Below, in pieces: positions 27,766 to 37,072 of a DNA stretch of 64,000 bases; the first letter of the stretch is position 1; each line of letters begins with the position of its first letter. This stretch comes from Thalassobaculum fulvum (GTDB lineage: Bacteria > Pseudomonadota > Alphaproteobacteria > Thalassobaculales > Thalassobaculaceae): contig NZ_BMZS01000010.1 in NCBI RefSeq assembly GCF_014652915.1, positions 186,001 to 250,000 on the forward strand, read 5' to 3'. A program made the translations under genes and the position numbers. The notes under the pieces are model-generated. The model saw nothing but the letters and a program-made list of their open reading frames with translations, was not told where the DNA came from and made no database searches.

Positions 27766-28884
27766 ATGCGTATCGGCGTGCCGAAGGAGATCAAGAATCA
27801 CGAGTACCGTGTCGGGCTGATCCCATCGAGCGTCCGCGAACTGGTGGCGCACGGCCACGAAGTGCTTGTCGAGACTCATGCCGGCTACGGCATCGGCCTC
27901 GACGACGAGCACTACGTGGCGGCCGGCGCCCGCATCGCGCCGACCGCCGACGAGGTGTTCGCGACGGCCGACATGATCGTCAAGGTGAAGGAGCCGCAGC
28001 CGGTCGAGATCGCGCGCCTGCGCAAGGGCCAGATCCTGTTCACCTACCTGCACCTGGCGCCGGACGAGCCGCAGACCCGCGGCCTGATGAAGTCCGGCTG
28101 CATCGCCATCGCCTACGAGACCGTCACCGACGCGCACGGCCGGCTGCCGCTGCTGGCGCCGATGAGCGAGGTGGCCGGCCGGATGTCGATCCAGGCCGGC
28201 GCCCACTGCCTGGAGAAGGCGCAGGGCGGCAACGGCACGCTGCTCGGCGGCGTGCCCGGCGTGGCGGTCGGCTCGGTGGTGATCCTGGGCGGCGGCGTGG
28301 TCGGCACCAACGCCGCCCGTATGGCGATGGGGCTGGAGGCGCGGGTCACCGTGCTCGACCGGTCGCTGCACCGGCTGTACGAGCTCGACATGCAGTTCGG
28401 GCCGACCCTGAACACCATCTACTCCACGCGCGACGCCATCGAGGAGTACGTGCTGACCGCCGACCTGGTGATCGGCGCCGTGCTGGTGCCGGGGGCGGCG
28501 GCGCCGAAGCTGGTGACCCGCGAGATGGTGTCGCGCATGAAGCGCGGCTCGGTCCTGGTGGACGTCGCGATCGACCAGGGCGGCTGCTTCGAAACGTCGC
28601 GTCCCACGACCCATGCCGAACCCACATATATCGTCGACGACGTGGTGCATTACTGCGTCGCCAACATGCCGGGTGGCGTGGCGCGGACTTCGACCTTCGC
28701 GCTGAACAACGCGACCCTGCCGTTCACGCTGGCGCTCGCCGACAAGGGCTGGCGGCAGGCGCTGGCGGACGACCATCACCTGATGGCCGGGCTGAACGTT
28801 CACGAGGGGCGGGTCACCTACAAGGCTGTCGCCGAGGCGCACGGCCTCGACTACACCCCGGTACAGGAGGCGTTGAAGCTTTGA
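27766..28884 (+). CDS. ald: Alanine dehydrogenase
   Basis: This 372-residue cytosolic enzyme interconverts alanine and pyruvate plus ammonia with NAD. The family opening [18 protein letters not shown], the substrate-site lysine region VKVKEPQP and the NAD-binding [17 protein letters not shown] (around 168-184) are present. [10 protein letters not shown] and [20 protein letters not shown] are also diagnostic. AGGAGG precedes ATG 27766. The length equals that of known Ald proteins. The next gene (DUF983) starts at or just after the stop, suggesting co-transcription. Confidence 0.97.
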   Translation: MRIGVPKEIKNHEYRVGLIPSSVRELVAHGHEVLVETHAGYGIGLDDEHYVAAGARIAPTADEVFATADMIVKVKEPQPVEIARLRKGQILFTYLHLAPDEPQTRGLMKSGCIAIAYETVTDAHGRLPLLAPMSEVAGRMSIQAGAHCLEKAQGGNGTLLGGVPGVAVGSVVILGGGVVGTNAARMAMGLEARVTVLDRSLHRLYELDMQFGPTLNTIYSTRDAIEEYVLTADLVIGAVLVPGAAAPKLVTREMVSRMKRGSVLVDVAIDQGGCFETSRPTTHAEPTYIVDDVVHYCVANMPGGVARTSTFALNNATLPFTLALADKGWRQALADDHHLMAGLNVHEGRVTYKAVAEAHGLDYTPVQEALKL

Positions 28885-28895
28885 CCGAACCGTTG

Positions 28896-29300
28896 ATGAC
28901 CGTGGCGGAGCCCGAGGCGGACCGCAGCGTGCTGCAGGCCGTCGCCCGCGGCGCCCTCGGGCGCTGCCCGGCCTGCGGCGAGGGCCGGGTGCTGGAAGGC
29001 TACCTGAAGGCGACGTCCGGCTGTTCGGCCTGTGGGGAGTCCTACGATCACCTGCGTGCCGACGACATGCCGCCGTGGATGACCATCCTGATCGTCGGGC
29101 ACATCGTCGTGCCGCTGCTGCTCATGGTCGAGCAGATCTGGCACCCCGACATGTGGCTGCAGATGGCGGTCTGGCCGGTGGTCACGCTGGCCCTGCTGCT
29201 GTTGTTCCTGCCGCGCTGCAAGGGCGCGGCGCTCGGCCTGCTGTGGGCGACCAGGGCCGGGCAGCAGGAAGAGCCGGCCGAATCCGAACCGGCTTCCTGA
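28896..29300 (+). CDS. DUF983 membrane protein with zinc-ribbon-like cysteines
   Basis: This 134-residue protein has RCPACGEG and [21 protein letters not shown] (two CxxC pairs, near 24-27 and 43-46). Two membrane helices follow (about 60-80 and 88-105), the usual DUF983 plan. DUF983 proteins are widespread in alphaproteobacteria and have no firm function. I use ATG 28896. A TTG at 28881 overlapping the ald stop would add MTEPL and sits 10 bp after AGGAGG, so it is a real alternative. Confidence 0.85.
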   Translation: MTVAEPEADRSVLQAVARGALGRCPACGEGRVLEGYLKATSGCSACGESYDHLRADDMPPWMTILIVGHIVVPLLLMVEQIWHPDMWLQMAVWPVVTLALLLLFLPRCKGAALGLLWATRAGQQEEPAESEPAS

Positions 29301-29312
29301 GGCTCAGGATTC

Positions 29313-31130
29313 CTAAGACTCCAGGCGGAAGATCTCGATCGGCGCATCGCGGCCCCTGACCATCCTGGGGCCGCATGCCGTCAGGCGGAAATCCGGACCC
29401 AACTGCTCGGCCGTGTCCCGGCTCAGCAGGATCGTGACGTCGCGGCCGTCGTCGATCTCGTGGCCCAGACGCTCGATCCGCTGGCAGGCGTTCACCGTGT
29501 CGCCGACGATCGTGTAGTTGATGCGGCCCGGAAAGCCGATGTCGCCGACCACGGCCGGTCCGCTGTGCAGGCCGACGCGAACCCGGATCGGCGGCTCTCC
29601 CGCGGCCCGGCGGCGCCCGTTGTCGTGGGCGATCGCCGACGCGATCGCCTGGGCTGCCCGGCAGGCCCGCTCGGCGCCGTCGGGCTGCAGTTCCGGCGCG
29701 CCCCAGAACGCCATGAGCGCGTCGCCGATATACTTGTCGATGGTGCCGGCCTCGGCCTCGACGGTTCGGCCGAGAATGCCGAAATGCCGGTTCAGGAGCC
29801 GCGCCGTCTGCTCGGCGGGCAGGGCCTCGGACAGCTCGGTGAAGCCGGTGATGTCGGTGAACATCACGGTCACCGGACGCAGGCTCGGTGCGGCCGGGGC
29901 CTCGGGGCCGAGGCGCATCAGGCGTTCGACCAGCCGGCGCGGCACGTAGGCCGCGAACAGCCGTAGCGCCGCGGTCATGGAGTTGAACGCCGCGGCCGCC
30001 GCGCTCACTTCCCGCAGCATCGTCTCCTCGACGCGGGGGACGGAATCGAGGTCCAGCCGGCGGACGTACTCCGCTGCCGCCGCCAGCTGCCGGGCCGGTC
30101 GGCTGACCAGCCGGCCGATCGCCAGGGCGAGAGCGAGCACGACCAGCAGCAGCACCGCCGCGACCTCGACCAGGGTCGTCAGACGGTCCAGCTGGACCCT
30201 GGTCTCGCTGGTGGCGATGTACGCGCCGAGCAGCAGCTCCTTCGGCCCGTAGCCGGCGAGCCGGGTATAGATCGCGAGGTAGCGCTGCCCGCCGGCATGG
30301 AAGAACCGGGCCTCGGCGTCCTCCAGGAAGCCGGTGTCGGGGGGCTCCTCGGTCGCCGGGTCGGCGCGCCACAGGTTGGCGAGAACCGGGTCGGTGAACT
30401 CCGAGAGCCTGGGCAGTGGATCGTCGTCGCTCAGGCCCGGGTAGCCGGCGAGGAACAGCGGATGGGCCAGGACCCGGTCGGGCCCGTACAGGACGAACGG
30501 CCTGATGCGGGCTCCCTGCTGCGGCCGGTCCGACAGGGCGACCATGAAGTCCGACAGCTGCTCGAGCGAAATGACGGCGGCCAGCGCGAGCATGCGGCCG
30601 CCGGGATCCGGGATCGGGCTGTAGAAGTTCAGCAGGCTGATCCGGGCCGTCTCCGCATAGAACGGGGCGCCCCAACGTCCGGCGCCGGCATCGGCGGCGC
30701 CGTCCATCGTGTCGCGGAACCGCCGGTCGCCGCTCCAGTCCGACCAGGCCATCCGGTTCCGGCTCGGGTCGCGCGTGACCCTGAACACCCGGTAGTCCCG
30801 GTCGACGACGGCGAGGGCGGTGATCTGGGGCAGTCCCGCCATCGCGGCCCGCAGGGTGGTGGCCAGTGCCGCGTCGTCGGTGGCGGATCGGGGGTCGCGG
30901 CCCAGCAGGTCCGCCAGTTCGTCGACCGCCGCCGCCACCGGGTCGAGATGGCTGGTGATCCCCTGCCGCAGGGCGGCGATCGACAGGTCGGCGTTGCCGT
31001 GCAGGAGCTCCAGCGTGTTCTTCAGCGCGACGCCGTAGCTGACGAACAGCACCGCGCCGCCGGCAAAGGCCGACAGGGCGAACAGGCACGCGCCGGCGAG
31101 CAGGGAGACCGGTAGCTTCGGCAGCCGCAT
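29313..31130 (-). CDS. Membrane adenylate/guanylate cyclase (class III) with sensor and HAMP domains
   Basis: In this 605-residue protein, a first helix (10-33) is followed by a periplasmic Cache-like sensor region to about 310. A second helix and HAMP region come next (LVSRPARQLAAAAEYVRRLD, about 340-400), then a class III cyclase domain. Metal aspartates are in VTVMFTDITGFTELSE and YIGDALMAFWGAP, with the transition-state region INYTIVGDTVNACQRIE. The start at ATG 31130 has GGAAGG upstream; GTG/ATG further up is less likely. It should make cAMP or cGMP in response to an external small ligand, which is not identifiable. Confidence 0.9.
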   Translation of the reverse strand: MRLPKLPVSLLAGACLFALSAFAGGAVLFVSYGVALKNTLELLHGNADLSIAALRQGITSHLDPVAAAVDELADLLGRDPRSATDDAALATTLRAAMAGLPQITALAVVDRDYRVFRVTRDPSRNRMAWSDWSGDRRFRDTMDGAADAGAGRWGAPFYAETARISLLNFYSPIPDPGGRMLALAAVISLEQLSDFMVALSDRPQQGARIRPFVLYGPDRVLAHPLFLAGYPGLSDDDPLPRLSEFTDPVLANLWRADPATEEPPDTGFLEDAEARFFHAGGQRYLAIYTRLAGYGPKELLLGAYIATSETRVQLDRLTTLVEVAAVLLLVVLALALAIGRLVSRPARQLAAAAEYVRRLDLDSVPRVEETMLREVSAAAAAFNSMTAALRLFAAYVPRRLVERLMRLGPEAPAAPSLRPVTVMFTDITGFTELSEALPAEQTARLLNRHFGILGRTVEAEAGTIDKYIGDALMAFWGAPELQPDGAERACRAAQAIASAIAHDNGRRRAAGEPPIRVRVGLHSGPAVVGDIGFPGRINYTIVGDTVNACQRIERLGHEIDDGRDVTILLSRDTAEQLGPDFRLTACGPRMVRGRDAPIEIFRLES

Positions 31131-31206
31131 TTCGCCTTCCGTCGCTGGAGGCCCGTCGTGCCTCGCCATTATAGGCGGTGACGAGCGGTTCGGGCGAGCC
31201 GTCGCC

Positions 31207-32496
31207 CTACCAGCCGAGCCGATCCTTCAATTTGAGCAGGCCCATCGCCGCGACCAGGGTCGGGGTGCGCAGGATGCCGCCCGGGAACGGCAGGTGGCGC
31301 ACCCGCTCGACCAGGCGGAACCGGCTGTCGTCGCCGGCGACCGTCTCGGCCATCAGCTTGCCGGCGAGGCCGGTCAGCGCCATGCCCTGGCCGGAGAAGC
31401 CCTGGGCATACAGCACGTTCGGCTTCAGCCGCCCGAGGTCCGGAATCCGGTTGTGGGTGATCCCGATCAGCCCGCCCCAGGCGTACTCGACCGCGACGTC
31501 GGTCAGCTCCGGAAACACCCGGCGGAACCGGCGGGCCAGCCAGCCCTTGAGGCCGACCGGCGTGGTCGCGGAATAGCTGGCGCCGGCACCGAACAGCAGG
31601 CGGCGGTCGGCGGTCAGCCGGAAGTAGTCGAGGGCGACGTTGCAGTCGGCGACCGCGACGTCCTGCGGGAACAGCCGGCGGGCCCGTTCCTCGCCGAGCG
31701 GTTCGGTGACGCCGACGAACGACGCCACCGGCATCAGCCGGCGGCGGATGCTCGGCACCAGCCGCCCGAGATAGGCGTTGCCGGCCAGCACCAGGGTGTC
31801 GGCCACGACGGTGCCGCCGGGCGTGCCGATCCGGACGGTCGTGCCGTGCTCGATGGCGGTGGCGGGCGACTGCTCGAACAGGCGGGCGCCGGCCGCCTCC
31901 GCCGCGCCGGCGAGGCCGCGCAGGTAGGCGAGCGGGTGCAGCTGGCCGCTGCCGGGCTCGAGCATGCCGCCGACGTACAGGTCGGTTCCCAGGACCGAGC
32001 GGACGGCGGCTCCCTCGACGATGCTGGGGCCGGTGTAGCCATAGCCGGCCCACTCCGCGACGGTCTCGTGCAGCTCGCCGAGCTGGCGGCGGTTCAGGGC
32101 GGCGATCAGGTAGCCCCAGCGCAGGTCGCAGTCGATGCCGTGGCGCTCGACCCGGTCGGGGATGTCGGCGATCGCCTCGCGCCCCATGTCCCAGAACGCC
32201 TGGGCGTCGGCCCGACCTACGGCGGCCGCGACCCGGTCCATCGACGCGCTGAAGCCCTGCACGATCTGGCCGCCGTTGCGGCCCGAGGCGCCGTGGCCGA
32301 TCGTCTCGCTCTCCAGCAGGACCGTGTCGATGCCGCGCTCGGCCAGATGCAGGGCGGCCGAAACGCCGCACAGCCCGCCGCCGACCACGCAGACCCTGGT
32401 GCGGACGGTCCCGGACAGCGCCGGGCGCGCCGGCGCCGCGGGCACCGTCGCGTGGTACCAGGTCGCGGGCGCGGTCGCTGCTGGCGGGGCGGTCAC
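31207..32496 (-). CDS. puuB: Gamma-glutamylputrescine oxidase-like FAD oxidoreductase
   Basis: This 429-residue DAO-family flavoprotein has the FAD loop VVGGGLCGVSAALHLAERG (37-55) and the ESETIGHGASGRNGGQIVQG segment typical of PuuB. EYAWGGLIGITHNRIPDLGR and YAQGFSGQGMALTGLAGKL near the C-terminus are equally characteristic. It would oxidise gamma-glutamylputrescine to the aldehyde. The gene follows the PuuA-like ligase by 10 bp, forming a two-gene operon. PuuC and PuuD partners are not in the window, so the pathway must be completed elsewhere, or the substrate is another glutamylated amine. Confidence 0.88.
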   Translation of the reverse strand: MTAPPAATAPATWYHATVPAAPARPALSGTVRTRVCVVGGGLCGVSAALHLAERGIDTVLLESETIGHGASGRNGGQIVQGFSASMDRVAAAVGRADAQAFWDMGREAIADIPDRVERHGIDCDLRWGYLIAALNRRQLGELHETVAEWAGYGYTGPSIVEGAAVRSVLGTDLYVGGMLEPGSGQLHPLAYLRGLAGAAEAAGARLFEQSPATAIEHGTTVRIGTPGGTVVADTLVLAGNAYLGRLVPSIRRRLMPVASFVGVTEPLGEERARRLFPQDVAVADCNVALDYFRLTADRRLLFGAGASYSATTPVGLKGWLARRFRRVFPELTDVAVEYAWGGLIGITHNRIPDLGRLKPNVLYAQGFSGQGMALTGLAGKLMAETVAGDDSRFRLVERVRHLPFPGGILRTPTLVAAMGLLKLKDRLGW

Positions 32497-32506
32497 CGGA
32501 GGCAGC

Positions 32507-33904
32507 TCATACGGTGGTCAGGTACCATCGCCATTCGAGCGGGGTCACCTCAGCCTCGAAGTCGCGCCGCTCGCCTTCCTTCACGGCGTGGAACACCCGG
32601 CGGAAGCCCTCGCCGAACCACTCGGCGACGAAGTCGCTGCTGGCGAAGCGGTCGAGCGCCTCGACCCAGGTCTTCGGCACCGAAGGCTTCTCGGTCTCGT
32701 AGGCGTTGCCGTCGATCGGCGGCGGGGCCTCGGCCCGTGTCTCGATGCCGTGCAGGATGCCGGCGAGCACGGCGGCGGCCACCAGGTAGGGGTTGGCGTC
32801 GGCGCCGGCCACCCGGTGCTCGATGCGGGTCGCGGCGGCGGAGCCGGCGGGCACCCGGAACGCGCAGGTCCGGTTGTTGTAGCCCCAGCACGCCGACATC
32901 GGGACGTAGTTGTGCGGCCGCAGCCGCTTGTAGGCGTTGGCGGTCGGGGCGAACAGCGCCATGCAGTCGCTCAGCGTCGCCGCCAGCCCGCCGATCGCGT
33001 GTTCGAGCGTCGGCGAGCCGAGCTTGCCGCCGTCCGGGTCGGCGAAGATGTTGTTGCCGTCGGCGTCGAGGACGCTTGTGTGAATGTGCAGGCCGTTGCC
33101 GGAGTCCTCGCTGAACGGCTTGGCCATGAAGGTGGCGTTCATGCCGTGGGCGCGCGCCACGCCCTTGACCGCCCGCTTCAGCATGATCGCGTGGTCGGCG
33201 GCCCGCACCGGGTCGGCCTCGTGGGTCAGGTTGATCTCGAACTGCCCGGGGGCGTACTCGGCGGACGCGGCCCCCGCCGGAATCTGCTGCAGGCGGCAGG
33301 CGTTCGCCACGTCGTCCAGCACCGCCTCGAAATCGTCCAGCTCGTCGAGCCCGTACACCTGAGTGGTCGCCTGGCGGGCGCCGGTCACCGGCGATACCGC
33401 CGGGATCGGCGGCGCATGGTCCTCGCGCTTGCGGTCGATCAGGTAGAACTCGAGCTCGAGCGCCACCACCGGCGTCAGGCCGCGCGCCCTGTAGCGGTCG
33501 AACACCCGCTGCAGCACGACCCGCGGCTCGGCGAAGAACGGCACCCCGTTGGGATCGGTCATGGTCAGCATGACCTGCGCCGTCTGCCGGGCGGTCCAGG
33601 GAACCGGCACCAGGGTCCCCGGCACCGGCCGGCACGGGTAGTCGGCATCGCCGAGTTCCCAGACCAGCCCGGTCTCCTCGACCGAGTCGCCGGTCACGTC
33701 GGTGCCGAACACCGAGGCCGGGAACGCGGCTCCCTCCTCGAAGATGCCGGGCAGCTGGTCGCGGCCGATGCGCTTGCCGCGGACCACGCCGGATATGTCG
33801 GGAAGCAGGATGTCGATCGTCGCGACGTCCGGATGCTGGTCGAGGAAGGACTGCGCGATCAGGCGAGGGGAGGCGTCGGACCCGGAGGTCCCTTCGGGAG
33901 ACAT
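32507..33904 (-). CDS. puuA: Glutamine synthetase-family ligase, PuuA-like (copy 1)
   Basis: This 465-residue member of the GS fold has DISGVVRGKRIGRDQLPGIF near the N-terminus. The metal-site ALELEFYLIDR is near 165 and GQFEINLTHEADPVRAADHA near 230. FSEDSGNGLHIHTSVLD and AGADANPYLVAAAVLAGILH follow. It lacks the regulatory features of GlnA and fits gamma-glutamylputrescine synthetase or related glutamylamide ligases. ATG 33904 is chosen; an upstream start at 33943 is possible. It is first gene of the puuA-puuB pair and divergent from a second paralogue 176 bp away. Confidence 0.85.
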   Translation of the reverse strand: MSPEGTSGSDASPRLIAQSFLDQHPDVATIDILLPDISGVVRGKRIGRDQLPGIFEEGAAFPASVFGTDVTGDSVEETGLVWELGDADYPCRPVPGTLVPVPWTARQTAQVMLTMTDPNGVPFFAEPRVVLQRVFDRYRARGLTPVVALELEFYLIDRKREDHAPPIPAVSPVTGARQATTQVYGLDELDDFEAVLDDVANACRLQQIPAGAASAEYAPGQFEINLTHEADPVRAADHAIMLKRAVKGVARAHGMNATFMAKPFSEDSGNGLHIHTSVLDADGNNIFADPDGGKLGSPTLEHAIGGLAATLSDCMALFAPTANAYKRLRPHNYVPMSACWGYNNRTCAFRVPAGSAAATRIEHRVAGADANPYLVAAAVLAGILHGIETRAEAPPPIDGNAYETEKPSVPKTWVEALDRFASSDFVAEWFGEGFRRVFHAVKEGERRDFEAEVTPLEWRWYLTTV

Positions 33905-34080
33905 GGGACACGCATGGCGGTTGATGATCTCACTGCATACCACGCCAGGACCTCCGGCGGGAGGGGAATTGCCCCGGACGCCCTGCCGGCCCCGGCTGCC
34001 GTCGCGTCGGCCACCGCCGCGTCGGTTGCCGCTGAGTTGGGGGGCGGTGTATGTCTGGCCGTCCCTTCACGCGAGGTCCC

Positions 34081-35424
34081 ATGACCGTAGATCTGGAAGC
34101 CTGGATCAAGGAACGCCGCATCACCGAGGTCGAGTGCATGGTCTCCGACCTGTCGGGGATACCGCGCGGCAAGATCCTGCCGGCCGGCAAGTTCCTGAAG
34201 GCGATCGGCGAGCAGGGCCTGCGGATTCCCGAGTCGATCTTCGGGCTCACCGTCACCGGCGACTACATCGAGGAATACGACCTCGACCCGCGGGCCAGCG
34301 ACGTCTATCTGCGTCCGGTCGCCGAGACCATCCGTATGGTGCCCTGGTACAAGGAGCCGACGGCGCAGGTCATCTGCGAGGGCCACTACTTCGACGGCAC
34401 GCCGGTTGATGTGGCGCCCCGGCACGTGCTGCGCCGGGTCCTCGACCTGTACGCCGAGAAGGGCTGGCGGCCGACCGTGGCGCCGGAGCTCGAGTTCTTC
34501 CTGGTCAAGGTCAATGCCGACCCCGACTACCCGCTGGAGCCGCCGATCGGCCGCTCGGGGCGGCCCGAGACGGCCCGGCAGGCCTACGGGATCGACGCGG
34601 TCAACGAGTTCGACCCGCTGTTCGAGGACATCTACGACTACTGCGAGGCGCAGGAGATCGACGTCGACACCCTGACGCACGAGTCGGGGGCCGCGCAGCT
34701 CGAGATCAACTTCAACCACGGCGACCCGTTGGAGATCGCCGACCAGACGTTCCTGTTCAAGCGGACGGTGCGGCAGGCGGCGCTCGACCACGGGGTGTAC
34801 GCCACCTTCATGGCGAAGCCGATGCAGCACGAGCCGGGCTCGTCGATGCACGTCCACCAGTCGGTGAGCGACATCGAGACCGGCCGCAACCTGTTCGCCG
34901 ACGCCGACGGCGGCAACTCCGGGTTCTTCCTGAACTACATCGGCGGGCTGCAGAAGTACCTGTCGGCGTCGATGCCGCTGCTGGCGCCGTACGTGAACTC
35001 GTACCGGCGGCTGATGCCCGACACCGACGCGCCGATCAACGTGCATTGGGGAATGGACAACCGAACGGTCGGCTTCCGGGTGCCGATCTCGAAGCCCGAG
35101 TCCCGGCGGGTCGAGAACCGGGTCGCCGGCGCGGATGCCAACCCGTACCTGGCGATGGCGGCGTCGCTCGCCTGCGGCTATCTGGGCGTGATCGAGGAGC
35201 TGGAGCCGTCCAAGCCGATCGAGGGCAGCGCCTACCAGCTCGCGGTCAACCTGCCGCGGCATCTCGAGGATGCGCTTCTGCGGCTCAACCGGGCCAAGCC
35301 GCTGCGCGAGATCCTCGGGCAGCGTTTCGTCAACGTGCTGACGACCGTCAAGGAGTCCGAATCGCGCGCCTACCAGCAGGTGATCAGCGCCTGGGAGCGC
35401 GAGTTCCTGCTGCTCAACGTCTGA
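34081..35424 (+). CDS. Glutamine synthetase-family ligase, PuuA-like (copy 2)
   Basis: This 447-residue GS-fold ligase starts MTVDLEAWIKERRITEVECM. It carries MVSDLSGIPRGKILPAGKFL, PELEFFLVKVNADPDYPLEP, AAQLEINFNHGDPLEIADQT, HEPGSSMHVHQSV and AGADANPYLAMAASLACGYL. It differs clearly from copy 1, so this is an old paralogue pair with probably different amine substrates rather than a recent duplication. CGAGG precedes ATG 34081. The chemoreceptor gene converges on its 3' end, 6 bp away. Confidence 0.85.
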   Translation: MTVDLEAWIKERRITEVECMVSDLSGIPRGKILPAGKFLKAIGEQGLRIPESIFGLTVTGDYIEEYDLDPRASDVYLRPVAETIRMVPWYKEPTAQVICEGHYFDGTPVDVAPRHVLRRVLDLYAEKGWRPTVAPELEFFLVKVNADPDYPLEPPIGRSGRPETARQAYGIDAVNEFDPLFEDIYDYCEAQEIDVDTLTHESGAAQLEINFNHGDPLEIADQTFLFKRTVRQAALDHGVYATFMAKPMQHEPGSSMHVHQSVSDIETGRNLFADADGGNSGFFLNYIGGLQKYLSASMPLLAPYVNSYRRLMPDTDAPINVHWGMDNRTVGFRVPISKPESRRVENRVAGADANPYLAMAASLACGYLGVIEELEPSKPIEGSAYQLAVNLPRHLEDALLRLNRAKPLREILGQRFVNVLTTVKESESRAYQQVISAWEREFLLLNV

Positions 35425-35430
35425 CCGGCC

Positions 35431-36852
35431 TCAGGTCTTGTACGCCAGCCGTACCCCGCCCCAGTGCCGGCCGCGGACGGTGATCGGCGCCGAGACGTCC
35501 TTCATCAGGGCGAACACGCCGCCGCCCATGTCGCGGCGGTAGGTCTGCAGCAGGAACGGGTCGCGGTTGCGGCCCGCCTTGAGGCCGACGCGGTCGTTGA
35601 ACAGCCTCCGGTTCCGGCAGTTCGCGGCGTTCCAGACCGGGTCGTCGCCCTGCGGCTTGCTGAACTTGTTGTTGTGGGTCGGCAGGTAGCCGTTCTCGTC
35701 GACCGACGCGCAGAACACCACGCTGTCGTCGAACTCCAGCGCCGGCTCCTGGATCGGCGGCAGCAGCTTGTCGGTGATCTTCAGGCAGCCGGCCCGGAGC
35801 TGTTGCGGATCGGTGCCGGGGATCGGCACGTAGTTGCGGTCGAACAGTTCCTCCATGGTGATCTCGCCGCGGTCGACCGCGGCCTCGAAGGCCCTGGACA
35901 CCGACCGGGCGATCTCCTGGATCTTCTCGATGAACGGCCCGTCGACGGTATTGGCCCCGGAATCGGCGCAATGGCCGGCGAGGCGCTCGGCGGTGTCTAT
36001 CAGGCGGTTGACCCGGTCGCGGGCCTCCTTGAGCGTCTGGCTGGACTGATCGACCTCCGAGCTCAGGCTTTCGATGGTCATGCGGAAGCCGGCCGAACCC
36101 TCGGCGATCCGGCTGGCGTCGGTGGCGATCGAGGTGGCCTGCGCGGCGATGTCGCCGACCGCGTCGCCGATCGTCCCCATGGCCGAGCCGATCGCCTCGG
36201 TACCGTCGCGGACCCCGTCGGCCAGCCGCGTGGTGTGCGTGCCCTGCTCGATCAGTTCGCGCGCTTGGGCCTCCAGGTCCTTCAGGGTCCGCTCGATGTC
36301 GAGGGTGGCCTCCGCCGTCTGGTTGGCCAGCGACTTCACCTCGCCGGCGACCACGGCGAAGCCGCGCCCGGACTCACCGGCCCTGGCTGCCTCGATGGTG
36401 GCGTTCAGCGCCAGCAGGTTGGTCTGCTTGGCGATGGCGTTGATGACGCCGGCGATCTTGCCGACCTGGCTCAGCGCCTCCTGCAGGCCGCCCAGCCGAC
36501 CCTCGATCGCGGCCACGCCCTCGACCAGGCTGTGAATGTCGGACACAGCCGAGTCGACGGTGCTGCGGGAAGCCTGCACGTCGTCGGAGGCGCGGGTCGC
36601 GATGTCGCGGGTGCGTTCGGCCGCCTCGACGACCGCCGCGTTGCTGCTGGCGATCTGCTCGGCCGCCGCGGTCAGGTTGTGGAAGTCCTCGGCCTGCTTC
36701 GCGACCCGCCCGGCGACCTCGTCGACGTTGCCCGCAACGTCGACGATCTCGATCGAAAGGCTGCCTGCTTCCTTGGCGATGACATCGATGATCCCGGGCT
36801 CGCGCGGTACGTCGCTGTCAATGCTGTCAATGTCTACAGGGTCCGCCGCCAT
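35431..36852 (-). CDS. Soluble methyl-accepting chemotaxis protein with C-terminal sensor region
   Basis: This 473-residue protein has no membrane segment. A long coiled-coil signalling region (about 20-300) contains the hairpin tip [20 protein letters not shown] followed by [20 protein letters not shown]. After it comes a globular C-terminal part (about 300-473) with [20 protein letters not shown], then [20 protein letters not shown] and [13 protein letters not shown], which look like a Cache/PAS-related ligand domain. The order, signalling then sensor, is the reverse of classical receptors. GGAGGAG precedes ATG 36852. It lies inside the polyamine locus, so a metabolic or energy-taxis signal linked to amines is plausible. 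Confidence 0.88.
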   Translation of the reverse strand: MAADPVDIDSIDSDVPREPGIIDVIAKEAGSLSIEIVDVAGNVDEVAGRVAKQAEDFHNLTAAAEQIASSNAAVVEAAERTRDIATRASDDVQASRSTVDSAVSDIHSLVEGVAAIEGRLGGLQEALSQVGKIAGVINAIAKQTNLLALNATIEAARAGESGRGFAVVAGEVKSLANQTAEATLDIERTLKDLEAQARELIEQGTHTTRLADGVRDGTEAIGSAMGTIGDAVGDIAAQATSIATDASRIAEGSAGFRMTIESLSSEVDQSSQTLKEARDRVNRLIDTAERLAGHCADSGANTVDGPFIEKIQEIARSVSRAFEAAVDRGEITMEELFDRNYVPIPGTDPQQLRAGCLKITDKLLPPIQEPALEFDDSVVFCASVDENGYLPTHNNKFSKPQGDDPVWNAANCRNRRLFNDRVGLKAGRNRDPFLLQTYRRDMGGGVFALMKDVSAPITVRGRHWGGVRLAYKT

Positions 36853-36968
36853 TGTCTTCTCCTCCCCCACTGCCGCAACCTTTGTCGGTCGCTTTCCGGC
36901 AAGGTACAGGATGTCGAATAGGCTGTAAAAAGCCCGTTAACATACTATTGTAATTGTATAAATAGTCA

Positions 36969-37012
36969 GTCAAAAGTTGACGTTCGTGACTTGGGGGCGG
37001 TCAATTTTTGAC
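36969..37012. promoter_or_regulatory. Pair of GTCAA-N3-TTGAC operators
   Basis: Two 13-bp palindromes, GTCAAAAGTTGAC (36969-36981) and GTCAATTTTTGAC (37000-37012), lie 31 bp apart centre to centre, about three helix turns. They sit in the AT-rich 220-bp gap between the divergent chemoreceptor and aminotransferase genes and contain TTGAC half-sites that could double as -35 elements. A regulator dimer pair probably binds here; its identity is unknown. Confidence 0.65.
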
Positions 37013-37072
37013 TGGATGACAACGCCGCCGGCGACGACTATAGGGTCGCTAGACCGGCGACATGAGATTCCC

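Noticed and set aside
29296-29308. Terminator hairpin CCTGAG-G-CTCAGG between DUF983 and the cyclase gene
   Set aside because: The stem is short and is not followed by a T-tract on either strand.
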